The position numbers and the translations under genes are program-made. From positions 62,001 to 126,000 of the forward strand of contig NZ_PNLB01000003.1 of NCBI RefSeq assembly GCF_013822795.1: 64,000 bases of DNA. The letters are read 5' to 3'. Position 1 is the first letter of the stretch; each line of letters opens with the position of its first letter. This document shows, piece by piece, positions 1-8,924 of this stretch. The stretch comes from Phenylobacterium sp. GTDB lineage: Bacteria; Pseudomonadota; Alphaproteobacteria; Caulobacterales; Caulobacteraceae. A model generated the notes under the pieces. It was not told where the DNA came from, did not search any database, and saw only the letters and a program-made list of their open reading frames with translations.

Positions 1-133
1 GAACAAGCGGGCCTGAGGCGCCCGCGCCCTGCCCCGCTGTTAGCCGCGCTGGGGCTCGGCGTAGAAATTAAACGCTTGTTTGACCCTGGGTCATGGGCCT
101 AGTTTGGCCTGGTCGTCGGGCTGTTCCGGCGAC
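1..133. other. Leader region before FMN riboswitch, no gene assigned
   Basis: No convincing gene is visible. One forward frame is open from base 1 to a TAG at 100-102 but has no recognisable content, so the tail of an upstream gene cannot be excluded. A palindrome TGACCC-T-GGGTCA lies at 81-93 and could be an operator or part of the riboswitch transcript's promoter region. Confidence 0.35.
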
Positions 134-287
134 CGCGTTCTCAGGGCGGGGTGAAAGTCCCCACCGGCGGTAATGGCGGCCTTGGCCGCACGAGCCCGCG
201 GGCGCCCGATAGCCGATAGGTCGTCGGGGACAGCAGATTCCGGTGTGATCCCGGGGCCGACGGTTAGAGTCCGGTTATGAGAACCGC
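134..287 (+). promoter_or_regulatory. FMN riboswitch (RFN element)
   Basis: The conserved RFN core is directly readable. A 5' arm GCGTTCTCAG is followed by GGGCGGGGTGAAAGTCCCC and a GGCGGTAAT block; then come GACAGCAGAT, TCCGGTGTGATCCCGGGGCC and GACGGTTAGAGTCCGG. The closing arm ATGAGAACCGC pairs with the 5' arm as P1. It lies about 100 bases before ribH2, whose product makes the riboflavin precursor, so FMN-dependent repression is expected. The mechanism, termination or ribosome-site masking, cannot be decided by eye. Confidence 0.95.
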
Positions 288-386
288 TGGCGACGGCCAG
301 TCCTTGCGCGTCCGCGTGCGGGGATCCCTGGCCGGGGCCTAGCGTCTCCCTGAGTCGTGGTTTCAATCCATCTCAGGGATCTGACC

Positions 387-884
387 ATGACTGTCACCCA
401 CTTCGAAGTCCCCACCGCCAACGGCGCTTTCCGTCTGGCCCGCATCGCGTTCGTCCAGTCCGGCTGGCACAGCGAAATCGTCGACAACGCCTATCAGGGC
501 TTCCTCAAGGAGATCGGCGGCCTCGGCTTTTCCGAGAGCGCCATCGACCGGTTCGAGGTGCCCGGCGCCTTTGAAATCCCCCTGCACGCCCAGACCCTGG
601 CCAAGACCGGCAAGTACGCGGCCATCGTCGCAGCCGGCTTCGTGGTCGACGGCGGCATCTATCGCCACGACTTCGTCGCCTCGACGGTGATCTCGGGCCT
701 GATGCAGGTGCAGCTCTCGACCGAGGTGCCGGTGTTCTCGGTGGTGCTGACCCCGCACCACTTCCATGAGCACGACACCCACCAGTCCTTCTTCCGCGAA
801 CACTTCCTGACCAAGGGCGCGGAGGCGGCCCAGGCAGTGGCCAAGACCATCGCCAGCCTGGCCAAGCTCGCCGCGGCGGCGTGA
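387..884 (+). CDS. ribH2: 6,7-dimethyl-8-ribityllumazine synthase, type II (RibH2)
   Basis: It condenses 5-amino-6-ribitylaminouracil with dihydroxybutanone phosphate to lumazine, the penultimate step of riboflavin synthesis, in the cytosol. The 165-residue protein carries PGAFEIP (59-65), VDGGIYRHDF (about 88-96) with the likely general-acid His94, and Trp27 near the N-terminus as in the type II (Brucella/Mesorhizobium) enzymes. The ATG at 387 is preferred over an in-frame start at 357 because the family begins close to MTVTHFEVP. The gene sits directly behind an FMN riboswitch. The other rib genes are not in this window, so this is a stand-alone riboswitch-controlled copy. Confidence 0.93.
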   Translation: MTVTHFEVPTANGAFRLARIAFVQSGWHSEIVDNAYQGFLKEIGGLGFSESAIDRFEVPGAFEIPLHAQTLAKTGKYAAIVAAGFVVDGGIYRHDFVASTVISGLMQVQLSTEVPVFSVVLTPHHFHEHDTHQSFFREHFLTKGAEAAQAVAKTIASLAKLAAAA

Positions 885-892
885 GGCATGGG

Positions 893-1321
893 ATGATGCA
901 GGAGACCATACCCATCCCGGCCGGCTTCCAGCGTCATTTCCGGCACAGCCCGGTCACCGACCCGTGGGAGCCGATCTACAGCCGCAGGACCGACGACGCC
1001 GTCATCCTGGGACTGGTGGCCGAGGCGGCTCACACCAACAGCCGCGGCATGGTGCACGGCGGACTGATCAGCGCCCTGGCCGACAACGCCATGGGGCTCT
1101 CCTGCGCGCACCGGCTCGGGCCGGACGCCAGTCTGGTGACGGTCAACCTCGCCCTCGACTTCCTGGGCGCGGCCAAGATCGGCCAGTGGCTGGAGTTCGA
1201 CACCGTGTTCGTGAAGCCGGGCTCGACCCTGGCCTTCGCCCAGGCCTTCGTCACCGCCGACGGCGAACCCTGCGCACGGGCCAACGGCACGTTCCGCGTG
1301 GTGCGGAAGCCCCCGGCCTAG
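893..1321 (+). CDS. PaaI-family hotdog-fold acyl-CoA thioesterase
   Basis: This 142-residue single hotdog domain is predicted to hydrolyse an acyl- or aryl-CoA thioester in the cytosol. The family signature is the GMVHGGLISALAD stretch, with His-Gly-Gly at 55-57 and the following helix residues that shape the active site. It follows ribH2 by 8 bases. A GTG at 881 overlaps the ribH2 stop and is in frame, but the ATG at 893 has a GTGAGG Shine-Dalgarno-like stretch at good spacing, so 893 is chosen. The substrate cannot be inferred, and no functional link to riboflavin synthesis is evident beyond co-transcription. Confidence 0.82.
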   Translation: MMQETIPIPAGFQRHFRHSPVTDPWEPIYSRRTDDAVILGLVAEAAHTNSRGMVHGGLISALADNAMGLSCAHRLGPDASLVTVNLALDFLGAAKIGQWLEFDTVFVKPGSTLAFAQAFVTADGEPCARANGTFRVVRKPPA

Positions 1322-1587
1322 GGAACAAGCGTAAGGCGGCCTCGGGCGTAACGTCCGCGGCCGCCGACCGCGCCTTGGGGCCCAAGGTGCGACTTCTCGC
1401 GCCCGCATAGAGTAACCATATAAAGTACGCATTTTACGCATCTTTTGCGATCAACCAGACCGCGTGTATTTCGAGTTGCGTTCGCTCGCGAAGCAACGCA
1501 AGCGTTAGGTCAAGCGTAGTCGGGCTTGGGGGCGAGCCTTCCGGGAATTGCGCACGCCGCGGAATTCACGCGAAGCTTGAAATAGCG
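1322..1587. other. Intergenic region with hairpins and AT-rich promoter-like stretch
   Basis: No gene is seen. A short palindrome CCTTGGG-G-CCCAAGG lies at 1373-1387. An AT-rich stretch at about 1408-1450 contains TACGCAT and TTACGCATC in tandem. A strong stem occupies 1475-1497 (GTTGC-G-TTCGC, loop TC, GCGAA-GCAAC). The region probably ends the thioesterase transcript and holds the promoter of the PAS-protein gene at 1588, possibly with an operator for its Phd-like domain. Confidence 0.4.
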
Positions 1588-2499
1588 ATGAACAACGGCC
1601 ACGGAGAGACTTCCGTCGTCACCGCCGGCGAGATCAGCCGGAACTTTGGACAGTGGCAGGACCGCGCCTTGGGCGGCCCCGTCATAGTCACCCATCACGG
1701 ACGCCCACGCGTCGTGCTGGTATCGGCGGACTACTACTCGGCATCGAAGGAAGACCACTGCTTCCACCCGCGCGAAGACCGCGAACCGTCGTACGAAGTC
1801 AGCCAGCACGCGATCCTCGACCACGTCACCGAGGCCTTCATGGCCTTGAATGCCGAGTTGCACATCACCGCGGTGAACCACGTGTTCGAGGCGCTGGTCG
1901 GACACAACGCCTCGCAGCTCGTCGGCCGGTTCTGGGCGGACTTGTTTCCACCGGCGGCGCGCTCGCTGTTGGGCGATCAGCTTAAGCGCGCCCTGCGCAC
2001 CGGCGAGACGCTGGAGTTCGAGGCGCCGGGCGACGCTCCCGGCGTGCGCCGCTACGCCTTCCGCGCCTTTCCCTATCCCGGCGGGGTGGCGGTGCTGATC
2101 CAGAACCGCACGGCCGAGCGCGAGATGCAGGCGCAGTTGAACGAGGCGCGCGCCCTGGACGCGGCGCTGTCGATGCTGCCGCAAGTGATGGTGCTGCGGC
2201 TCAACGTCCGCGGGGTGCTGACCACCGTCGACGCCGGATTCGCCAGGCGGCTTGGTTTTTCGGCCGAGGAGCTGATCTCCCGCCGCCTGCCCGACATCGC
2301 CCGGCCGCGCGACCGCGGCGCGCTGACCGAGGCGCTCGAGGCGGCGCTGCAGGGCGGTCAGCCGAGCCAGATCACCACCACCCTGCTGATCAAGGATGGC
2401 GGCGAGTTGCCGGTGAGGATCGGGCTGGCGACGGTGGTCCGCGACCTCGTGCCCGACGGGCTGGTCGCGGCGGTGACGCTGGACGCCAGCCAGGCCTAG
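1588..2499 (+). CDS. Phd/YefM antitoxin-like domain fused to two PAS domains
   Basis: The 303-residue protein begins with a Phd/YefM-type segment (about 8-55): TAGEISRNFGQWQD, then PVIVTHHGRPRVVLVSADYY, which matches the DNA-binding and dimerisation part of prevent-host-death antitoxins. Two PAS-like domains follow at about 75-185 (FMALNAELHITAVNHVFEALVG) and 190-300 (VLTTVDAGFARRLGFSAEEL). There is no kinase, cyclase or HTH output domain, so the Phd-like part is probably the DNA-binding output and the PAS parts the sensor. No toxin gene is adjacent. It is convergent with the ABC-F gene and overlaps it by 4 bases. The ligand and target promoters are unknown; autoregulation is an inference. 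Confidence 0.78.
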   Translation: MNNGHGETSVVTAGEISRNFGQWQDRALGGPVIVTHHGRPRVVLVSADYYSASKEDHCFHPREDREPSYEVSQHAILDHVTEAFMALNAELHITAVNHVFEALVGHNASQLVGRFWADLFPPAARSLLGDQLKRALRTGETLEFEAPGDAPGVRRYAFRAFPYPGGVAVLIQNRTAEREMQAQLNEARALDAALSMLPQVMVLRLNVRGVLTTVDAGFARRLGFSAEELISRRLPDIARPRDRGALTEALEAALQGGQPSQITTTLLIKDGGELPVRIGLATVVRDLVPDGLVAAVTLDASQA

Positions 2500-4085
2500 T
2501 CCGCGCCCAGCCGCAGTTCGCGATCGATCCCGATCGCGTCCAGGAAATCGCGGTCGTGGCTCACCACGAGGATCGCGCCGTCATAGCCGCGCAGCGCCGC
2601 CTCGACCGCGGCGATCGAGTCGAGATCCAGGTGGTTGGTCGGCTCGTCCAGCACCAGCAGCTGCGGCGGGATCTCTGACATCAGCATGCAGGCCATGGCC
2701 GCACGCAGCCGCTCGCCGCCGCTCAGCGCCGAGACCGGCTTTTCCGCCGCGGCGTTGCGGAACAGGAAGCGCGCGAGCGCCGCATGGGCGTCATTGCGTG
2801 TGGCGCCGGGGTTCAAACGCTGGAAGGCTTCGACCAGGGTTTCAGCCGGACGGAGCATGGCCGTCTTCTGGTCCAGAAGGGCGCCCCTCGCGCCATGGGT
2901 GACCCGACCGGCGGTCGGGGTCAGCTCGGCCGTCGCCAGGCCGATCAAGGTCGACTTGCCGGCGCCGTTGCGGCCAGTGACGGCTACCCGCTCAGGGCCG
3001 GCGATCCGCAGCGACAGCCCCCGCAGCACCGGCGACGCGCCGGGATAGGCGAAGGCGACGTCGTCGAAGGCCAACACCGTCTTGCCCGCCGCCAGGCCGG
3101 AGGGCGGCAGCTCGAAGGTCAGCCGGCGCAGCCGCTCGACGCGGCCCTGCGCCTCGGCCAGATCGCCAGCCGCCTGTTCGCGCAGCCGCCCGGCCACCTG
3201 GCCTTCGCGCGCGCCGGAGTTCTCGGCCCGCTCGGCCATGCCGCCGAGCAGGATCTTGGGCTCGCTGCGCTTGGCGGCGAACTTGCGGCCCGCGGCGTCG
3301 CGGCGATCCTTGCGCTCCCGGGCGACCTGGGTCTCGCGTTCGACGCGGGCCAGCGTCCGCTCGGCGTCGGCCAGGTCGCGGACGGCCGCCGCCTCGGCCT
3401 GCGCCTTGCGCTCGGCATAGAGGTCATAGCCGCCGCCATAGACCTTGGCGCCCAGGCTGGTCAGCTCGACGATCCGGTCCATCTGGCGCAGCAGGGCGCG
3501 GTCATGGCTGACCACCACCGCCCCGCCCTTCCAGCCGGCCAGCACCTGGGCGATCAGCTCGCGCGCCTCGGCGTCAAGATTGTTGGTCGGTTCGTCGAGC
3601 AGCAGCAGGTCCGGCTCACTGGCCAGCAGGCCGGCCAGCGCCGCGCGGGTCGCCTGACCGCCGCTGAGCTCGGCGGCGGGACGCGCAGGATCGAGGCCCG
3701 CCAGGCCGACCTGGGCGAAGGCCGCCTCCAGCCGCGAAGGCATCGCCCAGTCGGCCTCGTCGAAGTCGTCTTCGGTCCCCTCGCCGGCCTCGATCCGGTC
3801 GAGGCGCGCGAGGTCGCCGGCGAGCCCCAGAACGTCGGCGACGCTGGCGCCTGGCGGTGGGGCAAGAGCCTGGCGCAAGACGCCGATGCGGCCGCGCACG
3901 GCGACGGCGCCGGCCGCGGGCGCGATCTCGCCCAGCATCAGCCGGACCAGCGTGGTCTTGCCCACGCCGTTGCGCCCCACGAGGCCGGTGCGTTCGGCCC
4001 CGAAGGCGAGGGTCAGATCATCGAAGAGCGGATGGCCGTCAGGCGTTTTGTAGGAAAGGCCGTCGAGCGTCAGAAAGGCGGACAT
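2496..4085 (-). CDS. ABC-F family ATPase (tandem ATP-binding cassettes, no TM)
   Basis: The 529-residue soluble protein has two ABC modules. The first has Walker A GRNGVGKTT (37-45), LSGGQATRAAL and LLLLDEPTNNLD. A charged Arg/Lys/Ala-rich linker (about 230-310) precedes the second module, with GRNGAGKST, LSGGERLRAAM and LVLDEPTNHLD. ABC-F proteins act on the ribosome as translation factors or antibiotic-protection proteins. The length and linker resemble the Uup/YheS-like branch, but the exact subfamily cannot be called. The ATG at 4085 lacks a clear Shine-Dalgarno sequence and is overlapped by a leader ORF (4143-4039). Confidence 0.9.
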   Translation of the reverse strand: MSAFLTLDGLSYKTPDGHPLFDDLTLAFGAERTGLVGRNGVGKTTLVRLMLGEIAPAAGAVAVRGRIGVLRQALAPPPGASVADVLGLAGDLARLDRIEAGEGTEDDFDEADWAMPSRLEAAFAQVGLAGLDPARPAAELSGGQATRAALAGLLASEPDLLLLDEPTNNLDAEARELIAQVLAGWKGGAVVVSHDRALLRQMDRIVELTSLGAKVYGGGYDLYAERKAQAEAAAVRDLADAERTLARVERETQVARERKDRRDAAGRKFAAKRSEPKILLGGMAERAENSGAREGQVAGRLREQAAGDLAEAQGRVERLRRLTFELPPSGLAAGKTVLAFDDVAFAYPGASPVLRGLSLRIAGPERVAVTGRNGAGKSTLIGLATAELTPTAGRVTHGARGALLDQKTAMLRPAETLVEAFQRLNPGATRNDAHAALARFLFRNAAAEKPVSALSGGERLRAAMACMLMSEIPPQLLVLDEPTNHLDLDSIAAVEAALRGYDGAILVVSHDRDFLDAIGIDRELRLGAD

Positions 4086-4143
4086 GGGAAACCGTGGACA
4101 GATTGGCGTTCAGGACGAGGTGGGTGTCCGTCGCGATGTCCAT
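4039..4143 (-). CDS. Possible 34-aa leader ORF overlapping the ABC-F start
   Basis: On the minus strand an ATG at 4143 opens a 34-codon frame beginning MDIATDTHLVLNANLSTVSH. It runs through the ABC-F start codon in another frame and stops at 4039-4041. An AAGGAG stretch lies about 10 bases before its ATG, a better ribosome site than that of the ABC-F gene. Genes for antibiotic-protecting ABC-F factors are often controlled by such leaders through ribosome stalling. That this is a real peptide is inference from position and ribosome site only. Confidence 0.35.
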   Translation of the reverse strand: MDIATDTHLVLNANLSTVSHVRLSDARRPFLQNA

Positions 4144-4338
4144 GGTGGGCCGTCTCCTTGCGGTGAGCGTCCGATATAGGGGCCGGCGGGCGGCTTCGCA
4201 AATCGCGGTTTCCGGACCTGTCGCTGCAGCGACGCTTGCGATCAGCCCTCGCTATGCGGATTTGAAAGCAAGAGCCGGAGTTTCACCCCCCGCCCGTGGG
4301 CCTATCCCATCGCTCACCAGATCGATGGAGCATTTGAG

Positions 4339-5390
<1,052 letters not shown>

Positions 5391-5394
<4 letters not shown>

Positions 5395-6119
5395 GCGCCC
5401 TGGCCTCCACTCCGGCCGGCGAAGGGCGCCTGGCGTCCTTCGACTGGCCTCAGGTCGAGCGCGACCTCGACGCCCAGGGCTCAGCCCTGCTGCCCGGCCT
5501 GCTGACGCCGCACGAGTGCGCGGCGATCTCAGGCCTCTATGACCGCGAGGACGGCTTCCGGAGCCGGGTGGTGATGAGCCGCCACGGCTTCGGGCGCGGC
5601 GAGTACCGGTACTTCGCCTATCCCCTGCCCGCCCTGGTCGGCGGCCTGCGGACCCGGCTCTATCCGCGGCTGGTCCCGATCGCCAACCGCTGGAACGAGG
5701 CGATGGGGATCGCGGTGCGTTATCCCGACGAGCACGCCGCGTTCCTGCAGCGCTGCCACGAGGCGGGGCAGCAGAGGCCCACGCCGCTGCTGCTGCAGTA
5801 CGGCCCTGGCGACTACAACTGCCTGCACCAGGATCTATACGGCGAGCATGTGTTTCCGCTGCAACTCGCCGTGCTGCTGTCAGAACCGGGACGCGACTTC
5901 ACCGGCGGCGAGTTCGTGCTGACGGAACAACGGCCGCGCATGCAGTCGCGGGCCGAGGTCGCGCCGCTGCGCCAGGGCGACGGGCTGATCTTCGCCGTCC
6001 ACCACCGGCCGGTGCGCGGAACTCGCGGCAGCTATCGGGTCGTCATGCGTCACGGCGTCAGCCAGCTGCGCAGCGGCCAGCGCCACACCCTCGGCGTCAT
6101 CTTCCACGACGCCGCCTGA
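5391..6119 (+). CDS. 2OG-Fe(II) oxygenase of the Ada-linked DNA-repair type (Oxygenase-NA-like)
   Basis: This 242-residue 2-oxoglutarate/Fe(II) dioxygenase has the metal motif HQD (His146, Asp148), a distal His in the HHRPVRG/VVMRHGVSQ region and a late Arg (QRHTLGVIFHDAA) for 2-oxoglutarate. The sequence resembles the Pfam family Oxygenase-NA (oxidative demethylation of damaged DNA) rather than classical AlkB. The GTG start overlaps the ada stop, so it is translationally coupled, as expected for an alkylation-damage gene. The substrate lesion is not provable from the sequence. Confidence 0.82.
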
Positions 6120-6136
6120 ACTTTTCGGAGACCGAG

Positions 6137-6607
6137 ATGTCCTTCAAGATCACCGGCCTGCCGGTCGATGAGTTTCGCCCGTTGTTCGGCCTTTCCGACA
6201 GCGAGCTCGCCGCCCGCGGCGTTATTCGTCACACGGCGACGACGCCGATCGGATTTCCCTGCCGCGTCACCCTGCAAGACGCCGCCGTGGGCCAGACGCT
6301 GCTGCTGTTGAACTACGAGCATCAGAGCGCCGACACGCCCTATCGTTCCTCGCACGCCATCTTCGTGAGCGAGGCGGCCCAAGAGACCGCCGTGGTCGTC
6401 GACGCCCTGCCCCAATGCCTGGCCGTGCGGCCGCATATCTCGCTACGGGCGTTCGACGCCGCCGGCATGATGACCGCCGCCGAGCTTTCCCCCGGCGCAG
6501 ATCTGGCGCCGGCGATCGAAAAACTGCTCGCCGATCCGCAGGTCGCCTACCTGCATGCCCACAATGCAGGCCGCGGCTGCTTCGCCGCACGGATCGACCG
6601 CAACTGA
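6137..6607 (+). CDS. DUF1203 family protein
   Basis: A 156-residue cytosolic protein of the DUF1203 type: FKITGLPVDEFRPLFGLSD at the start, GFPCRVTLQDA and LLLNYEHQSADTPYRSSHAIFV in the middle, and a conserved end with YLHAHNAGRGCFAARIDR. No signal peptide or membrane segment is seen. It starts 17 bases after the oxygenase stop with a GGAGACCG ribosome site, so it is probably the third gene of the ada operon. Its function is unknown; conserved His and Cys residues (HAHN, RGCFA) hint at an enzyme, which is only inference. Confidence 0.8.
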   Translation: MSFKITGLPVDEFRPLFGLSDSELAARGVIRHTATTPIGFPCRVTLQDAAVGQTLLLLNYEHQSADTPYRSSHAIFVSEAAQETAVVVDALPQCLAVRPHISLRAFDAAGMMTAAELSPGADLAPAIEKLLADPQVAYLHAHNAGRGCFAARIDRN

Positions 6608-6628
6608 GGCTTGCGCAGACTCCCCGGA

Positions 6629-7888
6629 ATGCTGAAGGTTCCGGCCTTCAAATTTCGGGGAGTGGCGTTGGTGCTTAAGTTTGGTCTTCCGCTCGCAGTT
6701 CTGCTGGCGAGCGCTTCGCCGGTCCTGGCCCAGGCCCCCAAGGTCAAGCCCGAGACCAAGATCCTGCACGAGAACCTGATCGTGCTGGACACCCACTTCG
6801 ACACCCCGGCCAACGAGGCCAATCCCGGCTTCGACATCCGCGCCCGCAACAAGGTCGAGGACGGCAGCCAGGTCGACTATCCGCGGATGGTCGAGGGCGG
6901 CGTCGACGGCGGCTTCTTCGTGGTGTTCACGCCGCAGGGCGCCAACACCAAGGAAGGCAACATCGCCGCGCGCGATCACGCCCTGCTGCGGACCATGGTG
7001 ATCCACGAGATGGTCGCCAAGAACAACGACATCTTCGCCCTGGCGACCAAGGCCGACGAGGCCGCCACGATCAGCCAGAGCGGCAAGCGTTTCGTCTACA
7101 TCAGCATGGAGAACGGCTCGCCGGTGGCCGGCGACCTGACGCTGATGAAGACCTTCTACGACATGGGCGTGCGGATGATCTCGCCCGTGCACTTCGCCAA
7201 CAACGACCTGGCCGACAGCGCCACCGACCCGAAGGGCCCGATCCACGGCGGGCTGTCAGCGGAGGGCAAGCAGTTCGTGGCCGAGGCCAACCGCCTGGGC
7301 ATGCTGCTCGACGCCAGCCACGCCTCCGACCAGGTGCTGGACCAGATGCTCGACCTGTCCAAGGCGCCGATCATCCTGTCGCACTCGGGCGTCAAGGCGA
7401 TCTACAACCACCCGCGCAATGCGCCCGACGACCTGCTGCGCAAGCTGGCGGCCAAGGGCGGCGTGATCCAGATCAACGCCTTCTCGGGCTACATGAAGGA
7501 CATGCCGGACCTTCCGGAGCGCAAGGCAGAGCTGACGGCGCTGTTCAAGACCTACGGGCAACCGCGCGACATCCCGGCCGACAAGCGCGAGGCCTATCGC
7601 GCCGCGCGCAACGCCATCGAGGCCAAGTACCCGATCGCGCGGGCCAACATGGACGACCTGATGAAGCACATCCTGCATGCGGCGCAGGTCGCGGGTAAGG
7701 ACCACATCGGGATCTCCGGCGACTTCGACGGCGGCGGCGGCATCGAGGGCTTCGACGACATCACCTACTTCCCGGCCCTGACCGAGCGGCTGATCGCGGC
7801 CGGCTTCAGCAAGGACGACCTGGCCAAGTTTTGGGGCGGCAACGCCCTGCGGGTGCTCAAGCAGGCGGACGAGCTGAAGGCGAAGTAG
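6629..7888 (+). CDS. Exported membrane dipeptidase (peptidase M19)
   Basis: This zinc dipeptidase of the renal-dipeptidase family cleaves dipeptides outside the cytoplasm. The metal-site start LDTHFDTPANE, the SHASD and ILSHSG blocks (middle) and GISGDFDGGGG near the end are the family landmarks. A signal peptide with core LPLAVLLASASPVLAQ precedes the mature enzyme. Starts at 6629 (ATG) and 6671 (GTG, with GGGGAG about 9 bases before it) both leave a complete signal peptide; 6629 is given, and 6671 is equally defensible. It lies in the same direction as the DUF1203 gene but probably has its own role. Confidence 0.88.
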   Translation: MLKVPAFKFRGVALVLKFGLPLAVLLASASPVLAQAPKVKPETKILHENLIVLDTHFDTPANEANPGFDIRARNKVEDGSQVDYPRMVEGGVDGGFFVVFTPQGANTKEGNIAARDHALLRTMVIHEMVAKNNDIFALATKADEAATISQSGKRFVYISMENGSPVAGDLTLMKTFYDMGVRMISPVHFANNDLADSATDPKGPIHGGLSAEGKQFVAEANRLGMLLDASHASDQVLDQMLDLSKAPIILSHSGVKAIYNHPRNAPDDLLRKLAAKGGVIQINAFSGYMKDMPDLPERKAELTALFKTYGQPRDIPADKREAYRAARNAIEAKYPIARANMDDLMKHILHAAQVAGKDHIGISGDFDGGGGIEGFDDITYFPALTERLIAAGFSKDDLAKFWGGNALRVLKQADELKAK

Positions 7889-7951
7889 CCGCCGCTTGCC
7901 TGACGCGGCGGCGGCGGGCGCAAGCTCCTTCGAAATCTCGGAGGGCCCGCG

Positions 7952-8755
7952 ATGTACGAACACCTCGAGCTGCGCCAGGACGGCGACGTCGTCTGGGCGA
8001 CCATGAACCGGCCCGAGCGGCTGAACGCCCTGAACCGCAAGCTGGTCGAGGAGCTGCGCGACTTCTTCGTCGGGCTCTACTGGCGGCGCGACGTGCGGGT
8101 GGTGGTGCTGTGCGGGGCCGGCGGGGCGTTCTGCGCCGGGCTGGACCTCAAGGAGCGCAACACCGCAGCGCCCGGCGGGCGCTCGGTCGGGGCCAGCCTG
8201 ACCGGCCAGCGGCAGATCAGCGAGATCGTCATCGCCATGCGCCGCTGCCCGCAGCCGATCATCGCCTGCGTCGACGGGGCGGCCAGCGGCGGCGGCTTCG
8301 CCCTGGCGCTGGCCAGCGACGTGCGGATCGCGACGCCGAAGACCCGCATGAACGCCGCCTTCATCCGCATCGGGCTATCGGCCTGCGACATCGGGGTCAG
8401 CTACTTCCTGCCGCGGATGGTCGGCTCGTCAGTGGCGGCCGAATACATGCTGACCGGCCGGTTCATCGACGCCGAGCGCGCATATCAGCTGGGCCTGGTC
8501 AGCCGGGTGATCGCGCCCGAGGCCATGCAGGCCGAGGCGCAGGGCTTCGCCGCCGACATGCTGCACGCCACGCCGCTGGGCCTGCGCCTGACCAAGGAGG
8601 CGCTGAACCACGCCATCGACGCCCAGGGCCTCGAGGCGGCGATCGCCATGGAAGACCGCAACCAGATCCTCGCCAGCCTGGACGGCGACTTCGGCGAAGG
8701 CGTCGCGGCCTTCCTCGAGAAGCGCCCGCCGAACTATGAGCGGCGCGAGGGCTGA
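7952..8755 (+). CDS. Enoyl-CoA hydratase/isomerase (crotonase) family protein
   Basis: This 267-residue crotonase-fold protein acts on acyl-CoA substrates. The oxyanion-hole segments are visible as AGGAFCAGLDLKE and DGAASGGGFALALASD. The region that normally holds the catalytic Glu pair reads IGLSACDIGVSYFLPR, with Asp where the second acid usually sits, so hydratase, isomerase or other crotonase chemistry cannot be chosen. A GGAGGGCCC ribosome site precedes the ATG. A hairpin directly after the stop (8757-8784) probably ends the transcript. Confidence 0.87.
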   Translation: MYEHLELRQDGDVVWATMNRPERLNALNRKLVEELRDFFVGLYWRRDVRVVVLCGAGGAFCAGLDLKERNTAAPGGRSVGASLTGQRQISEIVIAMRRCPQPIIACVDGAASGGGFALALASDVRIATPKTRMNAAFIRIGLSACDIGVSYFLPRMVGSSVAAEYMLTGRFIDAERAYQLGLVSRVIAPEAMQAEAQGFAADMLHATPLGLRLTKEALNHAIDAQGLEAAIAMEDRNQILASLDGDFGEGVAAFLEKRPPNYERREG

Positions 8756-8756
8756 G

Positions 8757-8784
8757 CCCCTCCCCGCTCACCCCGGCGGAGGGG
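8757..8784 (+). terminator. Hairpin after the crotonase gene
   Basis: CCCCTCC (8757-8763) pairs with GGAGGGG (8778-8784) around a 14-base loop, followed by TTC. It lies 1 base after the stop codon. There is no long T-tract, so it is a moderate terminator call. Confidence 0.5.
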
Positions 8785-8881
8785 TTCAACGATCTAATCC
8801 CAGGAATCGTCATCCTCGGCCGCGTCAGCGTGCCGGGGATCCATAGACACAGTGCTCACCGTCGAAATCTGCGAGTATGGA

Positions 8882-8906
8882 TGGCCGGGACCTGCCGGCC
8901 CGGCCA
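8882..8906 (-). terminator. Hairpin after the DUF885 gene
   Basis: TGGCCGGG (8882-8889) pairs with CCCGGCCA (8899-8906) around a 9-base loop. It sits 18 bases beyond the stop of the minus-strand DUF885 gene and is the likely end of that transcript, though without a T-run. Confidence 0.45.
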
Positions 8907-8924
8907 TGACGATGGATGTTTCGA

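Noticed and set aside
2784-4166. Long forward ORF opposite the ABC-F gene
   Set aside because: It mirrors the ABC-F coding strand, has no family features and an Arg/Gly/Ala-rich composition typical of an antisense shadow in GC-rich DNA.
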